NCBI GenBank assembly: GCA_005888865.1
Contig: VBCL01000077.1
Coordinates: 4,234-17,748, forward strand
Direction: 5' to 3'
Length of the DNA stretch: 13,515 nucleotides
Source of the DNA: Betaproteobacteria bacterium
GTDB lineage: Bacteria; Pseudomonadota; Gammaproteobacteria; Burkholderiales; Casimicrobiaceae
The position numbers and the translations under genes were made by a program. How positions within the stretch are numbered: the first letter of the stretch is position 1; each line of letters begins with the position of its first letter. A model generated the notes under the pieces. It did not search any database. It was not told the DNA's origin and worked only from the letters and a program-made list of their open reading frames with translations. Positions 7,287 through 13,515 of this stretch are shown piece by piece.

Positions 7287-7952
7287 ATGCGACGCCGCAC
7301 AGCGCAAGGCTTCACCCTGATCGAGCTGACGGTCGCGCTCGTCCTGTTGGCGCTGATCGCTTCGGTGCTCTACGGTTCGCTTTCGCTCGCGGGTGACACC
7401 TGGAACCGGGGCGAAGCGAAGAGCCAGCGCACGAGCGAGATGCGTTCGGCCCAGGATTTTCTTCGCCGCTCGCTCACGGCGCAGCATCCGCTGCGTTTTC
7501 ACAAGGTGCCCGAGCAACCGCTCTACTTCCTCGGCACCCGCGATTCACTCGCCTATGCGGCGGCATTGCCGGGGCGCACCGGCGGCGGCATGTACTACTT
7601 CCGCCTGACCGCGTCCGGCGGACGCGACAGCGCCCGGCTTCTCCTCGAGCGCGTGATTCCAGACTACGGCGCGCTGGCGCTGCCCGATTTCAGCGGCGCC
7701 GATTCCACGGTGCTCGCCGATGGCATCGGCTCGGTGCGCTTTGGCTATTTCGGACGCGATCCCGGCTCTGCGGATTCGGTAGCCCCGACCTGGCGCGATC
7801 GCTGGGACGATCCGCAGCGGCTGCCGGATCTGATCCGCGTCGATGTCACGCCCGTTACCGGCGCATCGTGGCCGACGCTCGTGGTCGAGCCGCGCATCGC
7901 CCCGGAGGCCGGGTGCGTCACCTGGAATCCCTCGCAGCGGCGCTGCGGGTGA
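7287..7952 (+). CDS. gspJ: Type II secretion minor pseudopilin GspJ
   Basis: A 221-residue precursor with a short leader MRRRTAQG followed by FTLIELTVALVLLALIASV, a textbook prepilin site. SEMRSAQDFLRRSL and the late region DRWDDPQRLPDLIRVDV fit GspJ, the tip pseudopilin that pairs with I and K. It begins 16 bases after gspI without a strong Shine-Dalgarno. Its stop at 7950-7952 overlaps a GTG start for the next gene. In standard gsp operons gspK follows; here an unrelated family does. Confidence 0.88.
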   Translation: MRRRTAQGFTLIELTVALVLLALIASVLYGSLSLAGDTWNRGEAKSQRTSEMRSAQDFLRRSLTAQHPLRFHKVPEQPLYFLGTRDSLAYAAALPGRTGGGMYYFRLTASGGRDSARLLLERVIPDYGALALPDFSGADSTVLADGIGSVRFGYFGRDPGSADSVAPTWRDRWDDPQRLPDLIRVDVTPVTGASWPTLVVEPRIAPEAGCVTWNPSQRRCG

Positions 7953-8296
7953 GCCGCGACGCCCGACCCATGCTGTCCCACGTCATCAAGCCCTACGTCG
8001 TCGATCCGCCTGCCGGCGCGACGGCGCGAACCACGCCGGCCGCCGAAGCGCAGTGGTTTGCGCCGGCGTGGACGATGCTGCCGCTTGCGCCGAGGCGCTG
8101 CCTGGTCCGTAACCCGCTCAACGGCGCGTCGGCCGAGCTCTCCTCGGGCGAATACGCGGCGCTATCGGCTTGCGACGGCTGCTGCACGCTGGACGAGCAC
8201 GTGGTCCGTGCCGCGGAGCAGCTCCGCGCGCCGCCCGAACACCGGCCCGCTATCCGCGAGCTCATCGAGCGCTGCGCGCGCAAGCGCGCTGCCTGA
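7949..8296 (+). CDS. 5' fragment of the split copy: stand-alone PqqD-like domain ORF
   Basis: This ORF gives 115 residues from the GTG at 7949, whose GTGA overlaps the gspJ stop; ATG 7970 is the alternative start. It carries the complete N domain of the family: CLVRNPLNGASAELSSGEYA, SACDGC, then EHRPAIRELIERCA, ending KRAA at the frameshift. If translated it would resemble a free-standing PqqD-like peptide-binding protein. An ATG further upstream at 7868 would extend into gspJ and is unlikely. Confidence 0.55.
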   Translation: MSRDARPMLSHVIKPYVVDPPAGATARTTPAAEAQWFAPAWTMLPLAPRRCLVRNPLNGASAELSSGEYAALSACDGCCTLDEHVVRAAEQLRAPPEHRPAIRELIERCARKRAA

Positions 8297-8351
8297 CCTT
8301 GCAGCGCGATTTGGACGTGCGGGCACGCCGAAGATCGCGCCGATCGCGGGT

Positions 8352-9749
8352 GTGGCGATCCCCACGGCGGACCGCCCGCAGTTCCTGGCGCGCCTTCTCG
8401 GCGGCGCGTCCAGGCTTCAGCGCCGGACCCGCGTTGCGTATCGGTGGCACGTTTTCGACGACTCGCGCAGCGCCGAGAGCCGCCACGCGAATCGTGAGGC
8501 GGTCGCCGGCTACCCGGACCTCGAGGTGATCTACCACGACCTCTCGAGCTTAGATTCGCTCGAGCGCAGGCTCATCGCAGCGTTGCCCGACCTTCGCGAC
8601 GAGATCCGCGAGCTTCTTTCTGCGGCGGGCCCGGACGAGAGGAGCTGCGGTCGAGCGATGAATCACGTGCTGCTGCAATTCGCGGGCAAGCGCTTCCTCT
8701 CGATCGACGATGACGTGCTCGCCGAGCCACGGCAGCCGCCGCTGGAGCGGCCGGGTGTCGAGGTCGGCTTCGCGCCGAAGGCAGCGTTCTGGTACGAGAG
8801 CCTGGAGGCCGCGTTTGCTGCGTGTCCCGAGGCTTCGATCGATCCGTTCGCGGAGCACGCGCGCTGGCTGGGCTTGCCGATGGCAGAGGCGTGGCGCCTC
8901 GCCGAGCGCGAGTCGGGGGGGCTGCGCGCCGACGGATTGCCGGGCATCGCCGGTACGCATTTCGATGCGGACGCGCGGGTTGTCTTCACCTGGAATCATG
9001 TCCTCGGCGATCCCGGATGGTCGAGGTTCTCGGGCGAGCGCCTTGCCGTCAGCGCCGAGACGCGCGCGTGGCTCGCGCTCGATCCGGAGGCCGCGCGGAC
9101 GGCCTTCGACAGTCAGATTCAATGGCGGGGCGAGCCACAGACGAGCCTCAGCACGACAACGCTGTCCGGCTTCGACGATACGGTGCTGTTGCCGCCCGCC
9201 GCTCGCACCGGGCGCGACACCGACACGACGATGGGCGAATTGGCCCGCTGCATTCACCCTGCCGCCTGGACGATGTCGCTGCCCTTCGCCCTGCCGCACG
9301 TTCGCGAATCGCCCAGGCAATGGCTCTGCCCGACAGAGTCTCTGCCGATCGACGTCAAGCGCTCGCTCATCGGCTACGCGCGGCTGCGCTCCGATTCGAT
9401 CCGTGCTCGCGACCCCGCGGCCCGTCTTGCGACGCTCGGCGCGGCGCTCGTCGACCTCGCGGCAGCGGGCGACTCGACTTTGTGCAACCTGCTCGAGGAG
9501 CAGGCTGCGGATCGGGCGGGCCGACTGGCGTTCCAGGTCAACGCGCAGCTGGACGATGCGGCAACGCCTGCGGCGTGGAAGGAGGTTCTCCGGCAATGGC
9601 TCGCCTCGCCGGTGCTGAGTCTCGATTCCGCGTCGCTCAAACAGCAGACGATACCGCCCGACGAGTTGCGCACGCTCTCGCGCGAACGCGGCGGGGCGCT
9701 GATCGCCTGGCCGCGACTGTGGGCGCACTGCCGCGAGCATTGCCGATGA
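8352..9749 (+). CDS. 3' fragment of the split copy: GT-A-like region
   Basis: Up to 465 residues if initiated at GTG 8352; homology to the sibling genes begins slightly earlier, near 8283, in the same frame. The fragment contains the putative sugar-nucleotide part: VAIPTADRP, WHVFDDS, SIDDDV and LPFALPHVR. No good ribosome binding site precedes the candidate start, so independent expression is doubtful. Its stop overlaps the ATG of copy 2 (ATGA). Confidence 0.5.
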   Translation: MAIPTADRPQFLARLLGGASRLQRRTRVAYRWHVFDDSRSAESRHANREAVAGYPDLEVIYHDLSSLDSLERRLIAALPDLRDEIRELLSAAGPDERSCGRAMNHVLLQFAGKRFLSIDDDVLAEPRQPPLERPGVEVGFAPKAAFWYESLEAAFAACPEASIDPFAEHARWLGLPMAEAWRLAERESGGLRADGLPGIAGTHFDADARVVFTWNHVLGDPGWSRFSGERLAVSAETRAWLALDPEAARTAFDSQIQWRGEPQTSLSTTTLSGFDDTVLLPPAARTGRDTDTTMGELARCIHPAAWTMSLPFALPHVRESPRQWLCPTESLPIDVKRSLIGYARLRSDSIRARDPAARLATLGAALVDLAAAGDSTLCNLLEEQAADRAGRLAFQVNAQLDDAATPAAWKEVLRQWLASPVLSLDSASLKQQTIPPDELRTLSRERGGALIAWPRLWAHCREHCR

Positions 9750-11575
9750 ACGCGTCGTCGGCGCCCGTTACCACCGCGGACGCGAGTCCGGTGAACGCTT
9801 CGCGGCAAGCGCAATCCCCGGCTGACGCCGAGGCGCATCGATCCGCTATGCGCTGGCTGGTTCCGGAGCTGCACATGCTTCCGGTCGCCTCGCGGCGCTG
9901 CCTGGTCCGCAGCCAGCTCAGCGGTGCATCGCTGGAGTTGTCGTCGGGCGAGTACGCGGTGCTGTCCGCGTGCGATGGATGCCGCTCGCTCGAGGAGCAC
10001 GAGGTGCGCGCGGCACAGCGGCTTTCCGCACCGGCGGAGCACCGACCGGCGATCCGCGAGTTGATCGAACGCTGCGCAGGCGGTGGATTATTGATGTCGT
10101 TGCCCGAGCTTGTGGGACGGTTCGCCACTCCCGGCGAGAGTGCCGCGCCGCGGTTCGCCGGCATTGCCGTGCGCACCTGCGACCGGCCGGAGCAGCTGCG
10201 CCGCGTGCTCGACGGCGCGATGGCGCTGCAGGCGAGAACGGGAGCCGCATATCCGTGGCACGTGGTCGATGATTCGCGTCAGCCCGAGTCGCGTCGCGCC
10301 AATCAGGAAGCGTTGCGCGATCATGGGACGCTTGCCGTGTCGTATCACGATGCGCGCGCCGTAGAGTTGCTTGCGCGGGATCTCGATGACGCGCATCCCG
10401 ACCTCCAGCGGGAGATCCACGCGCTGCTCGATGCCGCGCGCGGCGCGGAGGTCACCTACGGGCGGCCGCTGAATTATCTGCTTCTGCATTTTGCCGGCGC
10501 TCGCATGCTCGTCCTCGATGACGACGTCTCGCTCGATCCGCGCACACCGCCGTCGCCGAGAGCCGGTGTCGAGGTCGGCTCGGCAAGCGAGGCGGCGTTC
10601 TGGTACGAGAGCCTCGACGCCGCGTACGCCGCCAGCCCGCCGCTCGATTGCGACCCGGTCGAGCAGCACTTGCGGTGGCTTGGATTACCTCTGGCGCAGG
10701 CATGGGAAGAGTCCGCGCGCGACGGCACCGGACTCTCCATCGGTGAGCTCCACGCCGACGCGGGTACCCGATTTGCGCCGGACTCGCGCATCGTCTTCAC
10801 CCGCAACGGACAGCTCGGCGATCCGGGCTGGGCCGCTTTCGCCGCGCAGCAGCTCGTCCTCGGCGACCAGACGCGCGCCTGGCTCGCGGCCAATCCCGAT
10901 GCGGTGGGGTACGCGTTCGAGAGTCAGATCCATTGGCGCGGCCAGCTCGGCCTTCAACTCGCGCCGCGCGTGCTTTCGACGTCGATGCTGAAAGGCATAG
11001 ACAACTCTCGCCTGATGCCGCCGACGCTGCGCGCGGCGCCGGGCGAGGACATCGTCTTCGGTGAAGCCGCCGGCTGCATATACCCGAATGGATGGACCGT
11101 CGACCTTCCATTCGCCCTGCCGCATCTGCGCAGCGAGCGCCGGCGATGGCTCACGCCGAGAGATCCTCTCGTGCCCGATCCCGCCCGATGCCTCGTCATG
11201 CACGTGCGCGCCCACGCTCCGGCGATCGCGGCCGAGCACGCGCCCGAGCGTATGGCGATGCTGGGCGGGATCTTCCGCGACCTCGGCGAGGCGAGCGATG
11301 CTTCGCTCCTGGCGATGCTGGAAGACCAGGCCGTGGAATACGCGAGCGGCATCCGGTTCGGGATTCACGAGCAGCTCGACGACGCGACCCTCCCGGCCGC
11401 GTGGAAGCGCACGCTGCGCGATTGGCTCGCCTCACCGATCCTGAAGCTCGACCTGAAATCGTTACGCGCCGCCATCGCAGCGCCCTCGACCGTACGCGCG
11501 CTGGCTCACGAGTACGGACGCGCGCTTCTCGCTTGGCCGCGCCTCTGGTCGCATGGCCTGGAGCGGCCGCAATGA
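9746..11575 (+). CDS. Second copy: intact PqqD-like/GT-A-like protein (unnamed family)
   Basis: A 609-residue protein. I do not recognise a named family. Residues 1-37 are a low-complexity linker. Residues about 50-122 resemble a PqqD-type winged helix (CLVRSQLSGASLELSSGEYA, SACDGC at 75-79, LIERCAGGGLLMS). Residues about 138-465 look like a GT-A transferase: AGIAVRTCDRP, WHVVDDS (DDS 175-177), GRPLNYLLLHFAG, MLVLDDDV (DDD 258-260, the expected metal site), FTRNGQLGDPGW, and GEDIVFGEAAG (ED 434-435, a possible catalytic base) followed by LPFALPHLR. Residues about 480-609 are helix-rich and end AWPRLW. There is no signal peptide or membrane segment, so it is probably cytoplasmic. It starts by ATGA overlap with copy 1. 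Transferase activity is inferred from motifs only. Confidence 0.88.
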   Translation: MNASSAPVTTADASPVNASRQAQSPADAEAHRSAMRWLVPELHMLPVASRRCLVRSQLSGASLELSSGEYAVLSACDGCRSLEEHEVRAAQRLSAPAEHRPAIRELIERCAGGGLLMSLPELVGRFATPGESAAPRFAGIAVRTCDRPEQLRRVLDGAMALQARTGAAYPWHVVDDSRQPESRRANQEALRDHGTLAVSYHDARAVELLARDLDDAHPDLQREIHALLDAARGAEVTYGRPLNYLLLHFAGARMLVLDDDVSLDPRTPPSPRAGVEVGSASEAAFWYESLDAAYAASPPLDCDPVEQHLRWLGLPLAQAWEESARDGTGLSIGELHADAGTRFAPDSRIVFTRNGQLGDPGWAAFAAQQLVLGDQTRAWLAANPDAVGYAFESQIHWRGQLGLQLAPRVLSTSMLKGIDNSRLMPPTLRAAPGEDIVFGEAAGCIYPNGWTVDLPFALPHLRSERRRWLTPRDPLVPDPARCLVMHVRAHAPAIAAEHAPERMAMLGGIFRDLGEASDASLLAMLEDQAVEYASGIRFGIHEQLDDATLPAAWKRTLRDWLASPILKLDLKSLRAAIAAPSTVRALAHEYGRALLAWPRLWSHGLERPQ

Positions 11576-11622
11576 GCGCACTGGCTGCATGGCCGCGCGG
11601 GTGCCGGCGGGTGCGCTGCTGA
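11572..11622 (+). CDS. 16-codon ORF bridging copies 2 and 3
   Basis: An ATG overlapping the copy 2 stop (ATGA at 11572-11575) opens a frame of 16 codons, MSALAAWPRGCRRVRC, whose TGA (11620-11622) overlaps the ATG of copy 3 as TGATG. It may be a coupling leader that passes ribosomes from copy 2 to copy 3, or the remnant of an earlier copy 3 start now out of frame. The start of the next gene at 13421 also reads ATGAGCGC. It is too short to judge by composition. Confidence 0.3.
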   Translation: MSALAAWPRGCRRVRC

Positions 11623-13424
11623 TGAATGCGTCGAATCGCCGCGCGACAGACCACGCTCGAGCCAATGCCGATCTGCGGCGTGGCTCGAGCGAGCAGCGGT
11701 GGTTCGTGCCGGAACTGCAACTGCGGCCGGTCGCGAATCAGCGCGGCCACGTCCGCAATGCCCAGAACGGCGCGGCGCTCGAGCTCTCTTCGGGCGAATA
11801 CGCCGTGCTGTCGGCGTGCGACGGATGCCGCACCCTGGCGGAGCACGAGGCGCGCGCCATGCGGCAATTGTCTGCACCGCCGGAACACCGCCCGGCGTTT
11901 CGCGAGCTGATCGAACGCTGCGCGCAGCGGGGCTTGCTGATGTCCTTGCCCGAGCTCGTCTCGCGCTTCGGTCGCGTGCGCGACGCTGCTCCGGCGCCAT
12001 TCGCAGGCATCGTGATTCGCACGGCGGATCGCCCCGAGCTCCTCGCCCGGTTGCTCGAAAGCGCGGTCGGGCTCGAGGCGCGCGGCGCTGCCAAGCGGCA
12101 CTGGGTTGTCATCGACGATTCGCGCGATCCGGCGAACGAAGAGGCCAATGGCGCAGCAATCGCGGCCTCTCGTGCTCTGCACGTTACGCATCTCGGGCGA
12201 ACCGAGAACGCAGGTCTCGAGCGCACGCTTTGCGCCGAGTTTCCCGGCGCACAGCGTGAGATCGCCTGGCTCCTTGGCGCGGGCGCAGCCGGTGAAGCGA
12301 CGTATGGCAGGCCGCTCAACCACGCGTTGCTGCGTTTTGCCGGTCGCCGCTTTGTCACGGTCGACGACGACGTCATCGTCGAACCGCGCCGCGCCGCGCT
12401 CGCCGAGCCGGGGTTTGCCGTGACCGACGAGGCAGACGAACTGCTCTGGTACGAGCACGAGGATCGGTTGTGGGACGATTGCCCCGCGCTGGACATCGAT
12501 CCGCTCGGCGCGCACGAGACCTGGCTGGGCCTGCCGCTTGCCTCCGCCTGGGCCCGTGCCGAGCGCGAGACGGGCGAGCTCGCCGAGATCGATCTGGGGC
12601 CTCAACATGGTCGCCGCTTCGAGCCCGAAGCGCGGGTTCTGTTCACGCACAACCACGCCTGCGGCGATCCCGGTTCGTCGCTGCTCCCGTTGCAGCTGTT
12701 GATGCTGCCGGCACGTTCGCGGCGGTGGCTCGCGGCGCACCCCGACCGCGCCGCCGCTGCATTTGCCGGGCGCATCGATTGGCGTGGCCAGACGCGATTG
12801 CGGCTCGCGCCGCGACGGGTGCTGACGTTCACGACCATGGCCGGCGTCGATAATTCGAGGCTGCTGCCGCCCGCCGCGCGCAGCCATCGCAGCGAGGACG
12901 TGCTCCTCGGCATCGCGGCACAATGCATGTACCCATCGGGGTGGCTTGCGGATCTGCCGTTCGGGCTGCCCCACCTGCGGGAAGCAGGCAAGCAGTGGCT
13001 TCCCCCGACCGCAAATTTCATGCAGGAGCCGCTACACGTGCTCTATGCGTGGATCGACGAGAACGCGAAGAGCATCGTGGCCAAGTCGGCCGAAGCGCGT
13101 CTGGGCGCGATGGCCGCGATGCTGCGCGACTACGCGCAGATGAGCGATCGCGCGTTGTCCGAGGTCCTGCGATGGCACGCCGCCGACGCCGGCAGCCGAA
13201 CACTGTTCGCGATTGCGGAACAACTGGATGACGCAGCGCTTCCCGCGCAGTGGAAAGCGCAACTCGCCCCATGGCTCGAGTCGCCCGCGTTCGCCGCAGA
13301 CGAGGCGAGCATCGCCGGGCGCACGCTGGCGCCGGAGGCCGTGCGCGTCCTCGCCGAGGCCTACGCAAGGGCAATGATGGCGTGGCCGCAGCTATGGCAT
13401 TTCTGCCGGGAGCGGAACCGATGA
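11622..13424 (+). CDS. Third copy: intact PqqD-like/GT-A-like protein (unnamed family)
   Basis: A 600-residue paralogue of copy 2, colinear throughout. The N domain (about 40-112) has ELSSGEYAVLSACDGC and ELIERCAQRGLLMSLPELV. The transferase-like region has AGIVIRTADRP, VVIDDS (DDS 165-167), YGRPLNHALLRFAG, VTVDDDV (DDD 248-250), FTHNHACGDPG, RSEDVLLG (ED 425-426) and LPFGLPHLR. The helical C-terminal part ends AWPQLW. It is the most divergent copy: WYEHEDRLWDDCP replaces the WYESL block shared by copies 1 and 2. The ATG at 11622 is preferred because the resulting MNAS start matches copy 2 and follows the TGATG overlap; in-frame ATGs at 11553 and 11589 would add residues unlike the siblings. 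There is no export signal. The substrate is unknown. Confidence 0.88.
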   Translation: MNASNRRATDHARANADLRRGSSEQRWFVPELQLRPVANQRGHVRNAQNGAALELSSGEYAVLSACDGCRTLAEHEARAMRQLSAPPEHRPAFRELIERCAQRGLLMSLPELVSRFGRVRDAAPAPFAGIVIRTADRPELLARLLESAVGLEARGAAKRHWVVIDDSRDPANEEANGAAIAASRALHVTHLGRTENAGLERTLCAEFPGAQREIAWLLGAGAAGEATYGRPLNHALLRFAGRRFVTVDDDVIVEPRRAALAEPGFAVTDEADELLWYEHEDRLWDDCPALDIDPLGAHETWLGLPLASAWARAERETGELAEIDLGPQHGRRFEPEARVLFTHNHACGDPGSSLLPLQLLMLPARSRRWLAAHPDRAAAAFAGRIDWRGQTRLRLAPRRVLTFTTMAGVDNSRLLPPAARSHRSEDVLLGIAAQCMYPSGWLADLPFGLPHLREAGKQWLPPTANFMQEPLHVLYAWIDENAKSIVAKSAEARLGAMAAMLRDYAQMSDRALSEVLRWHAADAGSRTLFAIAEQLDDAALPAQWKAQLAPWLESPAFAADEASIAGRTLAPEAVRVLAEAYARAMMAWPQLWHFCRERNR

Positions 13425-13515
13425 GCGCCGCCGGGCCGCCCCAAGGCGCGAATTGCGCCCCCGCTTTTGGGGGCAGCGCAGCGGCCGAATTCAACGAGGC
13501 CGCAAGCGTGGGGGT
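13421..13515 (+). CDS. Start of a further coupled gene, cut by window end
   Basis: An ATG overlapping the copy 3 stop (ATGA) opens a frame that runs to the window end, 31 full codons beginning MSAAGPPQGANCAPAF. It is not similar to the N-terminal linkers of copies 2 and 3. Position and overlap favour a real start, but the sequence is low-complexity and contains a hairpin, and it reminds me of dispersed GC-rich repeats found at gene ends in betaproteobacteria, so it could be a repeat that happens to be open. A start of gspK cannot be confirmed: no prepilin motif is reached. Confidence 0.4.
   Translation, partial: MSAAGPPQGANCAPAFGGSAAAEFNEAASVG
13457..13474. repeat. Short GC hairpin inside the last open frame
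   Basis: GCCCCC (13457-13462) and GGGGGC (13469-13474) form a perfect 6-bp stem around a GCTTTT loop. No T tract follows, so it is not a clear terminator. It may be part of a dispersed intergenic repeat. Confidence 0.4.

Larger units (their letters stand above)
7949..9749 (+). pseudogene. First copy of tandem PqqD-like/GT-A-like family, split by a frameshift
   Basis: Taken together, two overlapping frames here encode the same protein as the two genes downstream. The first frame holds the PqqD-like N domain and stops at TGA 8294-8296. The rest continues in the frame one base on, open from about 8283 to the TGA at 9747-9749. Against copies 2 and 3 the break equals an 11-bp deletion that removes most of the LLMS codons after ELIERCA. 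The downstream part keeps VFDDS, SIDDDV, FWYESL, FTWNHVLGDPGW, FALPHVR and the terminal AWPRLW, but has Thr where copies 2 and 3 have the Glu of the ED pair. It resembles copy 2 more than copy 3, for example through FWYESL. It is probably a recent pseudogene, although the two pieces could be made as separate proteins. Confidence 0.75.

Noticed and set aside
8283..8300. Programmed ribosomal frameshift in copy 1
   Set aside because: There is no slippery heptamer evident, and the siblings show that 11 bases are missing rather than a simple one-base shift, so a deletion is the simpler account.
8550..9740. Minus-strand open frame of 396 codons opposite copy 1
   Set aside because: It lies antisense to the conserved GT-A-like part of copy 1 and is rich in Arg with no recognisable protein features.
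8822..9745. Upstream extension of copy 2 in frame before 9746
   Set aside because: It overlaps copy 1 out of frame; the sibling protein ends at 9749 and the ATGA overlap gives a natural start at 9746.
11196..12974. Minus-strand open frame of 592 codons opposite copies 2 and 3
   Set aside because: It mirrors the codon bias of the + strand genes, shows no domain or motif, and crosses the boundary of two real genes.
1..13515. tRNA, rRNA, CRISPR array or insertion sequence
   Set aside because: None is visible by eye in the window on either strand; coding density is high and the gaps are short.

Overview
The window is high-GC DNA with dense, mostly + strand coding. The gene set and protein styles (HemL end, a general secretion pathway operon, a WbsX-type protein, a paired palindrome typical of proteobacterial chromosomes) suggest a proteobacterium, most likely a betaproteobacterium. 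This lineage call is an inference from style; there is no rRNA or tRNA to anchor it.

Layout. Bases 1-119 are the last codons of hemL (glutamate-1-semialdehyde aminomutase). Bases 120-241 hold a promoter with two identical-geometry inverted repeats, followed by an orphan nucleotidyltransferase-fold gene of the GSU2403 type (242-1273). A WbsX-like glycosyltransferase/glycoside-hydrolase-99-like gene lies on the minus strand (1369-2490) and is divergent from a type II secretion (T2SS) operon: gspE (about 2620-4377), a palindromic repeat pair, gspF (4489-5721), gspG (5782-6318), gspH (6315-6806), gspI (6803-7270) and gspJ (7287-7952).

Where gspK would normally follow gspJ, there is instead a tandem array of three paralogous genes of about 600 codons (7949-9749, 9746-11575, 11622-13424). 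A further start codon overlaps the end of the third and runs off the window. I do not recognise the family by name. Each member has a short N-terminal domain resembling PqqD-type peptide-binding winged helices, with an invariant CDGC motif. This is followed by a GT-A-like (nucleotide-sugar transferase) region with a DDS motif, a DDD motif (the expected metal/sugar-nucleotide site) and, in copies 2 and 3, a downstream ED pair, then a helical C-terminal region. The first copy is split by a frameshift that, against its siblings, amounts to an 11-bp deletion. It has also lost the Glu of the ED pair, so it is probably a decaying pseudogene or two separately translated fragments.

How the parts may work together. 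gspE-J encode the assembly ATPase, inner-membrane platform protein, major pseudopilin and minor pseudopilins H, I and J. The outer-membrane secretin (D), C, K, L, M and N are not in the window. The three-gene family is joined to gspJ and to each other by 4-bp stop/start overlaps, so it is very likely co-transcribed with the pseudopilins. A working hypothesis, not shown by the sequence alone, is that these proteins glycosylate a peptide or protein substrate linked to this secretion locus, with the PqqD-like domain supplying substrate recognition. No substrate or precursor peptide is visible here.
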